Assembly: GCF_003788635.1 (NCBI RefSeq)
Contig: NZ_AYKH01000014.1
Location: 1 to 64,000 of the forward strand
DNA: 64,000 nt
DNA from: Salinisphaera orenii subsp. orenii MK-B5
GTDB lineage: Bacteria > Pseudomonadota > Gammaproteobacteria > Nevskiales > Salinisphaeraceae
Reading direction: 5' to 3'
Made by a program: the position numbers and the translations under genes. Positions 18,612 to 31,244 of this stretch are shown in pieces (within the stretch, counting starts at the first letter, position 1; each line of letters opens with the position of its first letter). Below the pieces are notes generated by a model. That model did not search any database, had not been told where the DNA came from, and saw only the letters and a list, made by a program, of their open reading frames with translations.

Positions 18612-20240
18612 ATGGGTGATTCGTCACTTCGTATCGCGCTGGCGCAGCTCAACGTCTGGGTTGGCGATATCGAGGGCAACGCTCGCCAGATGATCAATGC
18701 CGCCATGACAGCGCGCGACGATCAGGGCGCCGACCTGGTGGCCTTTCCCGAGATGGCGCTGATCGGCTATCCGCCCGACGATCTGCTGCTGCGGCGCGGC
18801 CTGCCGCGTGCGATCGAAACCGCGCTGGAGCGGCTCACGCATGAGCTGACCGGCATCACCGCCGTGATCGGCTATCCGGAGTACGACGGCGATATCATCT
18901 ACAACGCGGCGGTCGTGGTGCGCGACGGTGAGCGCCTTGCGCACTATCGCAAGCAATGTCTGCCCAACTACGGCGTCTTCGACGAACGGCGCCATTACCG
19001 GCCGGGCGATTCGCCCTGCGTGTTCGAACTCGCCGGCCGGCAGGTCGGCGTCACCATCTGCGAAGACATCTGGGAAACCGGCCCGGCCGCGCAGGCGAAG
19101 GCCGCAGGCGCGGAACTGCTGGTCAATCTCAACGCCTCGCCGTTTCATGCCGACAAGCAGCCCGAGCGCGAAGGCCTGCTTGCGAAGCGCGCCACGGCCA
19201 ACGACTTTGCCATCTGCTACGTGAACTGTGTTGGCGGCCAGGACGAACTCGTCTTCGATGGCCGCTCCTGTGCGGTCGATCGGCGGGGCCAGCTGACGCT
19301 GCGCGCGCCGGCGTTCGAGTCCGGCGTCTATTGCCTCGACTGGCCGGCGCCGCAGGACGGGGCGCACGTTGTCGGTACCATCGCCGAAGACCAGTCGCCC
19401 GAGGCGCTGGTCTACGACGCCCTGGTCCGTGCGACCCGTGATTATGTCGATCGCAACGGCTTCCCCGGGGCGCTGATCGGCGCCTCCGGCGGCATCGACT
19501 CGGCGCTGGCCATGGCGGTGGCCGCCGATGCGCTGGGCGGCGATCGGGTCTGGGCGGTGTCCATGCCCTCGCGCTACACCGCCGACATCAGCAACGTCGA
19601 CGCCGCCGAGCAGGCCAGGTGCATGGGCGTGCGCTATGACGAGCTGTCGATCGAACAGGGCTTCTCCGCGCTGCTGGACACGCTCGGCCCGCTGTTCGGC
19701 GATCGCGCGCCCGACACCGCCGAGGAGAATCTGCAGTCGCGTATTCGCGGCGCGCTGCTGATGTCGTTGTCCAACAAGTTCGGCCACGTGGTGCTGGCGA
19801 CCGGCAACAAGTCGGAGATGGCGGTCGGCTATGCCACGCTGTATGGCGACATGTGCGGCGGTTTCGCGCCGCTCAAGGACATCTACAAGACCTGGGTCTA
19901 CCGGCTGGCACGGTTTCGCAACACCCGTGGCGAAGTGATTCCCGCGCGCGTCATCGAGCGCCCGCCCTCCGCCGAGCTGCGCGCCGATCAGGCCGACACC
20001 GACACCCTGCCGGACTACGACGTGCTCGATCCGATCATCGAGGCCTACGTCGAACGGGGCGAGTCGATCGAGGGCATCTGCGCGCTCGGCTACGCCGAGG
20101 CCGACGTGCGCCAGGCGGCCGGCCTGATCCGCCGCAACGAATACAAGCGTCGCCAGGCCGCGCCGGGGCCGAAGGTCACCCACCGTGCCTTCGGCCGCGA
20201 TCGACGCTATCCCATCACCGCCGTCTACGGCGACCTGTAG
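18612..20240 (+). CDS. nadE: glutamine-dependent NAD+ synthetase
   Basis: This enzyme amidates nicotinic acid adenine dinucleotide to NAD+ using glutamine nitrogen. The 542-residue protein has an N-terminal nitrilase-type glutaminase domain (catalytic Glu in FPEMALIGYPPDDL near residue 46, Lys in YRKQCLPNYGVFDE near 117, Cys in TICEDIWE near 150). The C-terminal synthetase domain has the P-loop GASGGIDSALA near residue 295 and TGNKSEMAVGY. ATG 18612 gives the family N-terminus; the frame is open further upstream into the GFA gene. It is a single-gene unit, convergent with bamD. Confidence 0.96.
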   Translation: MGDSSLRIALAQLNVWVGDIEGNARQMINAAMTARDDQGADLVAFPEMALIGYPPDDLLLRRGLPRAIETALERLTHELTGITAVIGYPEYDGDIIYNAAVVVRDGERLAHYRKQCLPNYGVFDERRHYRPGDSPCVFELAGRQVGVTICEDIWETGPAAQAKAAGAELLVNLNASPFHADKQPEREGLLAKRATANDFAICYVNCVGGQDELVFDGRSCAVDRRGQLTLRAPAFESGVYCLDWPAPQDGAHVVGTIAEDQSPEALVYDALVRATRDYVDRNGFPGALIGASGGIDSALAMAVAADALGGDRVWAVSMPSRYTADISNVDAAEQARCMGVRYDELSIEQGFSALLDTLGPLFGDRAPDTAEENLQSRIRGALLMSLSNKFGHVVLATGNKSEMAVGYATLYGDMCGGFAPLKDIYKTWVYRLARFRNTRGEVIPARVIERPPSAELRADQADTDTLPDYDVLDPIIEAYVERGESIEGICALGYAEADVRQAAGLIRRNEYKRRQAAPGPKVTHRAFGRDRRYPITAVYGDL

Positions 20241-20284
20241 GACCGATCACACCCGACGCGTCGGCGGCGCCGGGCGGTGGCGCG

Positions 20285-21181
20285 CTAGTCGCTGTCGTCG
20301 TCCTGTGCCGGGCTGCCGCCGGCGGCCGAGGCGCTGCCCATGTCCGGCAGTTCATAGGCCGGTTCTTCGCCGGCGCGCTGCCGATAGAACTCGTCGCGGT
20401 GCAGGATGTAGTTGGGATAGGACGTCTGCAGGATGGCGCGGGTGTCTTCGGCCAGGTCCGGCAGCCCGAGCCGGGCGTAGCTTTCCTCCATGATCTCCAG
20501 TGCGCGCGGCACCGAATCCGAGCCCTGGAAGCGCTCGATCACGCCCTCGGCGCGGCGGCTCGCGGCCACGTAGGCGCGCCGGCGCAGATAGTACTCCGCC
20601 ACGTTGATCTCGTATTCCGCCAGCCGGTTGCGGATGTCGATCATGTGCAGCTGGGCGTCCTTGGCGTAGACGCTGTCCGGATAGTTCTCGATCAGCAGCT
20701 TGAAGTCGGTGAACGACTGTTCCAGAAAGCGCGTGTCGCGCTTGTCCGGATCGCCGCCGAGAATGCCGCTGTCGTTGCGGCTGTAGTTGGACAGCCCGCG
20801 CAGGTAGTACACATAGTCGATGTTCGGATTGCGCGGCCGCTGCTTGATGAACCGGTCCGCCGCCGAGACCGCGGCCTCGTACTGCTGGGCCCGGTAGTGG
20901 GCCGTGATCGACTCGAGTTCCGCCTGCGCGGCGTAGGGCGAGAACGGGAAGCGGGCCTGGACTTCGGCATACAGACGCAAGGCGCGATCCGGCTGCTCGT
21001 CGAACATGAATTCGCGGGCGGATTCGTACAGCCGCTCGGCGTCGGCGGAATCGAGCTTGTTGCCTTCCCGGTCGATCAGCGGCTCGTCGCTGTAGCCGGT
21101 CTCGTTGATACCCTTGTCGCCGCCGCAGCCTGCGGCGAGCAGCACGAGTAGAATACAAAACGCGAGAGCGATATTCCGCAT
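20285..21181 (-). CDS. bamD: outer-membrane assembly lipoprotein BamD (ComL)
   Basis: BamD is the essential lipoprotein of the BAM complex that inserts beta-barrel proteins. The 298-residue precursor has a signal peptide with lipobox LAAGC, then five TPR-like repeats (residues ~45-255) with typical segments such as LYAEVQARFPFSPYAAQAELE and FIKQRPRNPNIDYVYYLRG. The tail after residue 270 is low-complexity and acidic. The ATG at 21181 is chosen because it directly precedes the signal peptide; the frame starts 7 codons earlier. It is divergent from rluD, as in many Gammaproteobacteria. Confidence 0.96.
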   Translation of the reverse strand: MRNIALAFCILLVLLAAGCGGDKGINETGYSDEPLIDREGNKLDSADAERLYESAREFMFDEQPDRALRLYAEVQARFPFSPYAAQAELESITAHYRAQQYEAAVSAADRFIKQRPRNPNIDYVYYLRGLSNYSRNDSGILGGDPDKRDTRFLEQSFTDFKLLIENYPDSVYAKDAQLHMIDIRNRLAEYEINVAEYYLRRRAYVAASRRAEGVIERFQGSDSVPRALEIMEESYARLGLPDLAEDTRAILQTSYPNYILHRDEFYRQRAGEEPAYELPDMGSASAAGGSPAQDDDSD

Positions 21182-21409
21182 GCCAGCCCCGAGCGCGCCC
21201 AAGGGCGCGGATAGTCTGAAAACAAGCGCGGAGTATAACGGTCAAGCTCCGCCGCAGTCATACGCGCCCGCCGCGGCGCCGGATCGGCGGCCGGCGGGAC
21301 GCGGCGATGACGTGCCGTACCCGGTCGGCAGCGGCCTTCGCGCGGCGGTGTGCCGGCGCGTCTCGCTCGTTCCATGCCCGCTGTCGCAGCGGCCCACGGT
21401 GAATCAACC

Positions 21410-22387
21410 ATGACGACGACTACGCGCATGCCGGATTTCGATGCGCCCATTCCGCCCGAATACGCCGGCCGGCGGCTGGATCGCGCGCTCGCCGAGCTGC
21501 TGCCGGACTATTCGCGCTCGCGCCTGCAGCGCTGGCTGGCCGACGGCGCGCTGACCGTCGACGGCGCCACGCCGCCGGCCAAGACCCCGGTCGCCGGCGG
21601 CGAGCATGTGCGGCTGTTCGTGCCCGCCGAGGCCGACGATGGCGACGTCCGTCCGGAGCCCATCGCGCTCGAGATTCTCTACGAGGACGATGACCTGCTG
21701 GTCATCGACAAGCCGGCCGGGCTGGTGATGCATCCGGGCGCGGGCAACGCCGACGGCACGCTGCAGAACGCGCTGCTCAATCATGACCCGGAACTGGCGG
21801 CGCTGCCGCGGGCGGGCATCGTCCACCGGCTGGACAAGGACACCTCCGGTGTTCTGGTGGTGGCAAAACGCTTCGCTGCGCACCGGCAGCTGGTGGCCGA
21901 TCTCGCCGAGCGCACGGTCAAGCGCGAATACGAGGCGGTGGCCGTCGGCGTGATGACCGCGGGCGCGCGGGTGGAGGCGCCCATCGATCGCCATCCGGTC
22001 GATCGCAAGCGCATGGCCGTGCGCGAGGAGGGCCGCGAGGCGATCACCGAGTATCGCGTCATCCGGCGCTACCGCGCGCACACCCATATCCGCTGCCGGC
22101 TCGAGACCGGGCGCACGCACCAGATTCGCGTGCACCTCGCCCACGTGCGCTATCCGCTGCTGGGCGATCCGGTCTACGGCCGACGGCTGGCGCTGCCGCC
22201 GGGGGCGAGCGCGGCCTTCAGCGAGGTGCTTCGCGGCTTCAAGCGTCAGGCGCTGCACGCGCGAACCCTGGGCCTGACGCATCCGATCAGCGGCGAGGCC
22301 ATGCAGTGGCAGGCCGAACGCCCGGCCGATTTCCAGGGTCTGCTGGACGCACTGGCCGTCGATGCCGAGGAGGCGTCGGCGCGATGA
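21410..22387 (+). CDS. rluD: 23S rRNA pseudouridine synthase RluD
   Basis: RluD makes pseudouridines 1911, 1915 and 1917 in helix 69 of 23S rRNA. The 325-residue protein has an S4 domain (residues ~20-80, RLDRALAELLPDYSRSRLQRWL) and the RluA-type catalytic domain with the catalytic aspartate in GIVHRLDKDTSGVLVVAK. ATG 21410 matches the expected N-terminus; 20 further codons are open upstream. It overlaps pgeF by four bases (ATGA), the rluD-pgeF (yfiD-yfiH-type) pair of E. coli. Confidence 0.95.
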   Translation: MTTTTRMPDFDAPIPPEYAGRRLDRALAELLPDYSRSRLQRWLADGALTVDGATPPAKTPVAGGEHVRLFVPAEADDGDVRPEPIALEILYEDDDLLVIDKPAGLVMHPGAGNADGTLQNALLNHDPELAALPRAGIVHRLDKDTSGVLVVAKRFAAHRQLVADLAERTVKREYEAVAVGVMTAGARVEAPIDRHPVDRKRMAVREEGREAITEYRVIRRYRAHTHIRCRLETGRTHQIRVHLAHVRYPLLGDPVYGRRLALPPGASAAFSEVLRGFKRQALHARTLGLTHPISGEAMQWQAERPADFQGLLDALAVDAEEASAR

Positions 22388-23121
22388 GCGTCGGTTTCCT
22401 GGCAGCGGACTGGCCGGCGCCGGTCTCGATACGCGCGGGCACGACACTGCGGGCCGGCGGCGTCAGCGCGCCGCCATTCGACAGCCTCAATCTCGGCGAT
22501 CGGACCGGCGACGACGCCGCGGCGGTCGCCGCGAACCGGGATCGTCTGCGGGCGGAACTGGCGCTGCCCGGCGCGCCGGCGTGGCTGTACCAGGTGCACG
22601 GCACCCGGGTAGTCGACGCCGATGCGGCGGTGGTGGGTGAGGCCGACGCAAGTGTGGGCGCCGCGACATCGACGGTCTGTGCCGTGCTCACGGCGGACTG
22701 CCTGCCGGTGCTGTTCTGCGATCGGGAGGGCACCTGCTGGGGCGCGGCCCACGCCGGCTGGCGCGGACTGGCGGCCGGGGTGCTGGAGGCGACCGTCGCC
22801 GCGTTGCCGGCTGCGCCGGAACGTTTGCTGGCCTGGCTCGGCCCGGCGATCGGTACGCACAATTTCGAGGTGGGCGCCGAGGTTCGCGCCGTCTTCTGCG
22901 ATCACTGGGCCGACGATGCTGTCGCCTTCACGCCCGCGGCCGCCCCCGGCAAATATCTTGCTGACATCTACGCGCTGGCGCGTGCGCGCCTGCGCCGCGC
23001 CGGGGTGGTGTCGGTCCACGGCGGTGGGCTGTGCACCATCGACGACCCGGAGCGCTTCTACTCCTATCGGCGCAGTCCGCGGACCGGCCGCATGGCAAGT
23101 CTGGTGTGGTCCGTGGGTTGA
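22384..23121 (+). CDS. pgeF: peptidoglycan editing factor PgeF (YfiH, laccase-fold)
   Basis: PgeF belongs to the DUF152/YfiH metal-binding fold, described as a purine-nucleoside phosphorylase-like or polyphenol-oxidase-like enzyme and reported to limit misincorporation of L-Ser in muropeptides. In the 245-residue protein the metal site residues are seen in YQVHGTRV (His near 72), LTADCLPVLFCD (Cys near 105) and AHAGWRGLA (His near 122). The start overlaps the rluD stop (ATGA), indicating translational coupling. Confidence 0.93.
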   Translation: MSVGFLAADWPAPVSIRAGTTLRAGGVSAPPFDSLNLGDRTGDDAAAVAANRDRLRAELALPGAPAWLYQVHGTRVVDADAAVVGEADASVGAATSTVCAVLTADCLPVLFCDREGTCWGAAHAGWRGLAAGVLEATVAALPAAPERLLAWLGPAIGTHNFEVGAEVRAVFCDHWADDAVAFTPAAAPGKYLADIYALARARLRRAGVVSVHGGGLCTIDDPERFYSYRRSPRTGRMASLVWSVG

Positions 23122-23198
23122 GACTGCGCGAAAACGGCCCCGCGGCCGCCTGGCCGCGCCACCGGCCGTACGACAGATAATGCTTGCACGCGATCCTG

Positions 23199-23228
23199 TT
23201 GTAATCCTGTGTTTAACGTGAATAAATA
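23199..23228 (+). promoter_or_regulatory. putative sigma-70 promoter of the PKD lipoprotein gene
   Basis: TTGTAA (23199-23204), 18-base spacer, TAAATA (23223-23228), in an AT-rich patch 41 bases before the start codon. Confidence 0.4.
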
Positions 23229-23269
23229 CGTGTAGTGCAGCATTCGGCTGCGATCAACGGGGGTTGTCC

Positions 23270-24673
23270 ATGGTGTTCGATCGGATATCGCGCTGGTGCG
23301 TCCTTGCGCTGTTGGTTCTCGCGCTCGCGGGATGCGGCGGTGGTGGTGGCGGCGGCAGTGACGATGACGACGACGGCAACGACGGTGCCGATCCCGGCGA
23401 ACCGAATGCCACGCTGAACGCCGATGCGGGCGACGACCGCGATGTCGTGACCGGCACCACGGTCACGCTGGACGGCTCGGACAGCACCGTTAGCGACGAC
23501 GCCAGCCTCGCGTTCGCCTGGCGGCTGGTGTCGATTCCGGATGACAGCGACGCCGATATCGCCGACGGCGACACCGCGACGCCGCGGTTCTCGGCCGAGG
23601 CCGACGGCACCTACGTGGCCGAATTGACGGTCGCTGACGGCCGCGGTAACGAAGCGACCGACCGTGTCACCGTCACCGCGACCTCCGGGAACACGCGCCC
23701 CTCGGCCGACGCCGGGGCCGACCAGGCCGTGAAGACCGGCGCCGAGGTCATGCTCGACGGCACCGGTAGCCGGGACGCCGACGGCGACGATCTGAGCTAT
23801 CGCTGGGCCTTCGTCTCGCAGCCGTCCGGCAGTGCCGCTTCGCTCGACGACGCCACGGCTGCCACGCCGACCTTCGTGGCCGACGCGGCCGGCGACTACA
23901 CGCTGTCGCTGGTCGTCAACGACGGGGAGCGCGACAGCCGTGAGGACCGGGTGACCGTCACGGCGTCCACGGCCAACAGTGCGCCGGTCGCCGACGCCGG
24001 CCCGGACCGGAACGTGTCGGTCAACGAGACTGCGACGCTGGACGGCCGCGGCAGCAGCGACGCCGATGACGATGATCTGAGCTACGACTGGCGGCTCGTC
24101 TCCCGTCCCGATGACAGCGCCGCGAGCCTGGCCGACCCCAACGACGCCCAGCCGTCGCTGACCACCGACGCGGTCGGCGACTACATCGTCGAACTGACGG
24201 TCTCGGACGGCCAGGCGAGCGATACCGATCGCGCGACGGTCAGCGCCGGACCGGTTCTGGTGTTGTTCGTCGACCGCGGCAATCCGGTCGACGGATCGCC
24301 CGACTATACGGCCACCGACGCCAACATCTTCGCCTCGCAGCTGACCATCACCGAGATTCCGGATGGCGCGGATATGCTCGGGAGCCTCCGTGTCGGTCGC
24401 TTCCGCCTGGAGGCGACCGGCCAGGCCTATACGATCGACGATCTTCGCTACGAGGTCGTGCGCAGCACGAGCGATGGCAACGAGCCGGAGTTGTCCGTCG
24501 ACGGCCTGGCCAGCGGCGATACGGTCGTGGCCGGCGACTCGCTCGCGTTCGCGACCTTCGCCGAGAACATCCCGGTGCCGGGCGAGTACCGTTTCGACTT
24601 CATGTTCACGGTCCGCGAGACCGGCGAGGATTATCGCCTGACGTTCCGGGTCGACCTGACCGACGCCGATTGA
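23270..24673 (+). CDS. surface/periplasmic lipoprotein with three PKD-like domains
   Basis: A 467-residue lipoprotein precursor with signal peptide and lipobox LALAGC, followed by a seven-glycine run and an Asp-rich linker. Three tandem Ig-like PKD domains follow (residues ~45-135, ~140-230, ~235-325), each with the pattern ADAG-D...TLDGS/GS-D-D..L-Y-W and ending in RVTVTA or similar. The last ~140 residues are a separate beta-rich domain with no family I recognise. PKD domains usually mediate adhesion or carbohydrate contact. It is a single-gene unit with its own promoter; a stem-loop follows. Start ATG 23270 is preferred over TTG 23264. Confidence 0.8.
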   Translation: MVFDRISRWCVLALLVLALAGCGGGGGGGSDDDDDGNDGADPGEPNATLNADAGDDRDVVTGTTVTLDGSDSTVSDDASLAFAWRLVSIPDDSDADIADGDTATPRFSAEADGTYVAELTVADGRGNEATDRVTVTATSGNTRPSADAGADQAVKTGAEVMLDGTGSRDADGDDLSYRWAFVSQPSGSAASLDDATAATPTFVADAAGDYTLSLVVNDGERDSREDRVTVTASTANSAPVADAGPDRNVSVNETATLDGRGSSDADDDDLSYDWRLVSRPDDSAASLADPNDAQPSLTTDAVGDYIVELTVSDGQASDTDRATVSAGPVLVLFVDRGNPVDGSPDYTATDANIFASQLTITEIPDGADMLGSLRVGRFRLEATGQAYTIDDLRYEVVRSTSDGNEPELSVDGLASGDTVVAGDSLAFATFAENIPVPGEYRFDFMFTVRETGEDYRLTFRVDLTDAD

Positions 24674-24682
24674 ACCGGCTGA

Positions 24683-24715
24683 GGCGAGCCGTTCGTCGTA
24701 GGCGAACGGTTCGCC
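24683..24715 (+). terminator. 13-bp stem-loop after the PKD lipoprotein gene
   Basis: GGCGAGCCGTTCG (24683-24695) pairs with CGAACGGTTCGCC (24703-24715), one G-U, 7-base loop, no T-run. It lies between convergent genes and may act in both directions. Confidence 0.5.
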
Positions 24716-24981
24716 CCTCGTAGCGGCTGTGGCGCGGTCCTGCGGCTACGCTACGGCCTCGGCGACTCGCGCGGTGCATGTTTGAGCCACTCGGGGCCGA
24801 ATCCCTTGGTGCTTCGATAAGACTGGCTTTCCGGCGACGCCGTCCGGTTCGCGGCCTCGCGCCACATGCGGCAAGGCGGGCACCGCGGCGGAACTGCCGA
24901 CACGCTCCAAGCCTGTAGCGGTAGCGGCGCGATCGTGGCGGTCCGGCGTGCGTGGGAACGCCTCCGCACCCCGGCTTCAAC
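24716..24981. other. remainder of a ~308-base convergent gap
   Basis: The PKD-gene to uvrA interval runs 24674-24981. Beyond the stem-loop I see no gene, RNA or clear terminator for uvrA. Confidence 0.5.
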
Positions 24982-27963
<2,982 letters not shown>

Positions 27964-28209
27964 GCGGAAAAGACCACCGGGCAAAGATCAAGAGAGCGAG
28001 TATACGTGGCGCCGAAAATCCATTACACAAGGCCGGCCGAGACGGCGCTGTGCTAGACTCCGCGACCGTTCGGCGGCGTCGCTTCAGGCGGTGTCGATGC
28101 CCGCCCGCACTTTGAGCCGAGGCGGGCGGTGGAGCCGGCGGTGCGCGTCGCGATCGTTCGCCGATGCGTAGTCCGGCCCTGAACCCATCACGCTCCACCA
28201 GGGCGCCCT

Positions 28210-29574
28210 ATGACCAGCACCGAGACCCGGGCAGCGTTCTCTCTCGCAGGCATCTTCTCCCTGCGGATGCTCGGGCTGTTCATGATCTATCCGGTGTTCA
28301 CCTTCTACGCCGAGCACTTGGCCGGCTCGACGCCGCTGACCGTGGGCCTCGCGCTGGGCGCCTACGGGCTCACCCAGGCGCTGCTGCAGATTCCCTTCGG
28401 CATGCTCTCCGATCGCATCGGCCGCAAGCGCATGATCACGATCGGCCTGCTGATCTTCGCCGCCGGCAGCGTGGTCGCCGCGATGTCGGGCACCATCCAC
28501 GGCGTGATCCTCGGGCGCATTCTGCAGGGCGCGGGCGCGGTGGGGTCGGTCATCCTGGCACTCGGCGCGGACCTGACCCGGGAAACCGAGCGCACCAAGG
28601 CCATGGCGATCATCGGCATGACTATCGGCCTGTCGTTCGCGCTGTCGCTGGTGCTGGGGCCGCTGCTGGACGCGGTGATCGGCGTGCCGGGGATCTTCTG
28701 GCTGACCGCGCTCTTGGCGGTGGCCGGCATCGGCGTGCTGTTCGGCGTGACGCCGCAGCCTGCGCAGCTCAAGAGCCACCGAGACACGGGCACCGTGCCG
28801 GCGCTGTTCTCGCGCGTGCTGGGCGACGCCCAGCTGCTGCGGCTGGATTTCGGCATCTTCGCCCTCCACGCGATTCTCACCGCCAGCTTCATCGCGTTGC
28901 CCAATGTCCTTCACGACATCATCGGCATCCCCCAGTCGCGGCAGTGGATGGTGTGGCTGCCGGTGCTGGCGGCCTCGGTCGTGATCATGGTGCCTATGAT
29001 CATCCTCGCTGAGGCCAAGCGACAGATGAAGGCGGTCTTCGTCGGCGCCATCGTCACGCTCGGCCTCACCCAGGTCGCGCTGCTGATCTGGCACGCCAGC
29101 CTGGTCGAGCTGGTGGTGGTGCTCACGCTGTTCTTCGCCGCGTTCAACATCATGGAAGCCAGCCTGCCGTCGCTGATCTCCAAGGTCGCGCCCGCGGAGG
29201 CCAAGGGCACGGCCATGGGCGTCTACTCCAGCTCGCAGTTCTTCGGTATCTTCGTGGGCGGCACGGTCGGCGGCTGGGCCTATGGCGTGGACGGGCCGTC
29301 GGGCGTGTTCATCTTCTCGGCGCTGGCTGCGTTGATCTGGTTCGGCGTGGCGGTCACCATGAAGCAACCGCGGTTCACCAAGAGTCACATGATCAACGTG
29401 GCGGAACTCGACGATACGGCCGCGGAGCACTTCGCGGCGCGGCTGCGTGGCGAAGAGGGCGTGGTCGAGGCCGTCGTGGTGCCCGAAGATGGCGTAATCT
29501 ATCTCAAGGTGGACAGCGCGATCGTCGGCGAGGACGATCTCGAGCGTTTTTCACGACGTCCCGCCGAGGCCTGA
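28210..29574 (+). CDS. YajR-type MFS transporter with C-terminal YAM domain
   Basis: A 12-helix major facilitator protein of 454 residues, the same length as E. coli YajR. Motif A is seen as [13 protein letters not shown] near residue 75. After the last helix a ~65-residue ferredoxin-like YAM domain ([23 protein letters not shown] onward) is characteristic of YajR. The E. coli protein is a proton-driven drug-efflux-type transporter with unknown natural substrate. It is divergent from uvrA and lies 37 bases upstream of ssb; the YajR-like gene next to ssb is known in other Gammaproteobacteria. Confidence 0.88.
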   Translation: MTSTETRAAFSLAGIFSLRMLGLFMIYPVFTFYAEHLAGSTPLTVGLALGAYGLTQALLQIPFGMLSDRIGRKRMITIGLLIFAAGSVVAAMSGTIHGVILGRILQGAGAVGSVILALGADLTRETERTKAMAIIGMTIGLSFALSLVLGPLLDAVIGVPGIFWLTALLAVAGIGVLFGVTPQPAQLKSHRDTGTVPALFSRVLGDAQLLRLDFGIFALHAILTASFIALPNVLHDIIGIPQSRQWMVWLPVLAASVVIMVPMIILAEAKRQMKAVFVGAIVTLGLTQVALLIWHASLVELVVVLTLFFAAFNIMEASLPSLISKVAPAEAKGTAMGVYSSSQFFGIFVGGTVGGWAYGVDGPSGVFIFSALAALIWFGVAVTMKQPRFTKSHMINVAELDDTAAEHFAARLRGEEGVVEAVVVPEDGVIYLKVDSAIVGEDDLERFSRRPAEA

Positions 29575-29611
29575 AGGCACGGCCCGGCACAAACAGCGAT
29601 GGAGTGTTGCA

Positions 29612-30124
29612 ATGGCAAGTAGGGGTGTGAACAAGGCGATCCTGATCGGCAATCTCGGTGCCGATCCGGAGACGCGCTATACCGCCGGCGGGACCGCGGT
29701 CACCAACGTCAATATCGCGACCTCTGATACCTGGCGCGACAAATCCTCCGGCGAGATGCAGGAGCGCACCGAGTGGCACCGGGTGGTGTTTTTCGCGCGC
29801 CTGGCCGAAGTCGCCGGCGAATACCTGCGCAAGGGCAGCAAGGTCTACGTCGAAGGCCGTATCCAGACCCGCAAGTGGCAGGGCCAGGACGGTCAGGACC
29901 GCTACACCACCGAGATCGTGGCCAACGAAATGCAGATGCTCGATTCCAAGGGTGGTGGCAGCGCGCCGTTCGGCGGTGGTGGTGGTCAGCAGCGCGCCCA
30001 GGGCGGTGGCTATGGTGGCGGCGGTGGTCAGTCCCAAGAGCGGTCGCAGAATCAGCAGCCGCAGCGTCAGCCCGCCGGGGATCCCGGTTTCGACGACGAC
30101 CTGGACGACGACATTCCGTTCTAG
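29612..30124 (+). CDS. ssb: single-stranded DNA-binding protein
   Basis: SSB coats single-stranded DNA and recruits repair and replication proteins. The 170-residue protein has the OB fold (residues 1-~110, [40 protein letters not shown]), a Gly/Gln-rich linker, and the acidic partner-binding tip [10 protein letters not shown]. Clustering with uvrA is typical of Gammaproteobacteria, though here the MFS gene intervenes. Confidence 0.97.
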   Translation: MASRGVNKAILIGNLGADPETRYTAGGTAVTNVNIATSDTWRDKSSGEMQERTEWHRVVFFARLAEVAGEYLRKGSKVYVEGRIQTRKWQGQDGQDRYTTEIVANEMQMLDSKGGGSAPFGGGGGQQRAQGGGYGGGGGQSQERSQNQQPQRQPAGDPGFDDDLDDDIPF

Positions 30125-30674
30125 ACCGGCGCGCCTGCGCCATGGTCGGCGCGGGGGCCAAGACACGGGTGCTGGGTCTTAGCCGATTGCCCAATGACTG
30201 TGCGACCGGAGCGTTGGCTCTAGCGGCCATTACCGGCGTGGTCGTTCGGCTCGCTTCGATCCGGCTCGAGTTTGGCTGGGTTTTCAGCGGGGCATCGGTC
30301 TCCGAGCGCTGCGTGGCGCCAAGGGCCGACTTCTGGCGCTACCTCGCAGTCGAGTCGGCTGATGGCCGCCGCAAAGTGGATTGTGAACTCGCCTCGGGGC
30401 GTGCGTCGTGGGTCCGCTCGGCCAGGAATCGAACTGTGTCTTCGTCGGCATGTTGTATTCGGATGGTTTTCGTGCGCAGCTGCATGGCGGCGCTCGGCCC
30501 GGTCGGCGGGGAACATCCGTATTGGCATGTACGGCCGTCATCGCAATCGATCGGTCCAAGCTTTCGATATGATCCATATCAAGTACGGGCCAGGTCGAAT
30601 TTCCGAGAGTAGACGAGGGCTCACCCCGTTTCGAACGTGGGTGGCGAGAAGCGCTTGTCACCGGAGGAGCGAAG
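30125..30674. other. 550-base intergenic region with a regulatory palindrome near its right end
   Basis: No convincing gene: short open frames on both strands lack protein-like patterns. The right part holds the FNR/Anr-like site at 30569-30582. A T-arm-like string on the minus strand near 30421-30437 is not part of a tRNA. Confidence 0.6.
30569..30582. promoter_or_regulatory. FNR/Anr/Dnr-type box upstream of the flavoprotein gene
   Basis: ATGAT-CCAT-ATCAA, one mismatch to TTGAT-N4-ATCAA, 92 bases upstream of the gene at 30675. Confidence 0.55.
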
Positions 30675-31142
30675 ATGATGCAAGATGAGCTGAATCAGGG
30701 TCGGGTGAGCGAGCTGGATACGGGGACCTGTCGTCAGCTGCTTGGATCGCATTCTATCGGCCGGCTCGCCTTCAATGCCGACCCGAGTCCCGAGGTGCTG
30801 CCGGTCAACTACACAGTGCACGACGCCATCCTGTTTCGTACCGGTGAGGGGGCGAAGCACGATGCGGCAGTATCGCGTCGGGCGGCCACGTTCGAGGTCG
30901 ACGGCAGCGACGCCGCTCGACGGTCCGGCTGGAGCGTCATGGTCCACGGCACGCTCGATATCGTCGAGGTGAGCGCGGATGCGTTGCAGATGCTGCCGCA
31001 GCCGCTGCCGGGCGGCTCGCGCGACTATCTCGTGCGGTTGACGGTGGAGCGTATCAGCGGGCGGCGCATTCCGCCCGAAGCAGGCTGGGCACTGCCGTTG
31101 CACGTCTGGCGTGGCCGCGATGCCAGCGACCTCATGGGCTGA
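30675..31142 (+). CDS. pyridoxamine 5'-phosphate oxidase-like flavin-binding protein
   Basis: A 155-residue split-barrel protein of the Pyridox_ox_2-like group (FMN- or F420-binding, nitroimidazole-resistance-like). It has the typical N-terminal pattern ...CRQLLGSHSIGRLAFNADPSPEVLPVNYTV and a second barrel strand GWSVMVHGTLDIVE. The ribosome-binding site GGAGG is 7 bases before the ATG. The FNR-like box upstream suggests expression in low oxygen or with NO. Its substrate is unknown; roles in flavin-linked detoxification are possible. Confidence 0.75.
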   Translation: MMQDELNQGRVSELDTGTCRQLLGSHSIGRLAFNADPSPEVLPVNYTVHDAILFRTGEGAKHDAAVSRRAATFEVDGSDAARRSGWSVMVHGTLDIVEVSADALQMLPQPLPGGSRDYLVRLTVERISGRRIPPEAGWALPLHVWRGRDASDLMG

Positions 31143-31244
31143 TCTCCGACGCGGTGCCGACTTTGGCGCAAGATACGGTGGCCGGGGACTGGCGTTTCGG
31201 TCGTGTGTCGCGCCCCGGACGCCAGCACGCCCGGGACGTCACGC

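Noticed and set aside
27964-28209. LexA (SOS) box upstream of uvrA
   Set aside because: Looked for CTG-N10-CAG type sites; none with acceptable fit.
30421-30437. T-arm-like string (GTTCGATTCC on the minus strand) suggesting a tRNA
   Set aside because: No acceptor, D or anticodon arms can be built around it.
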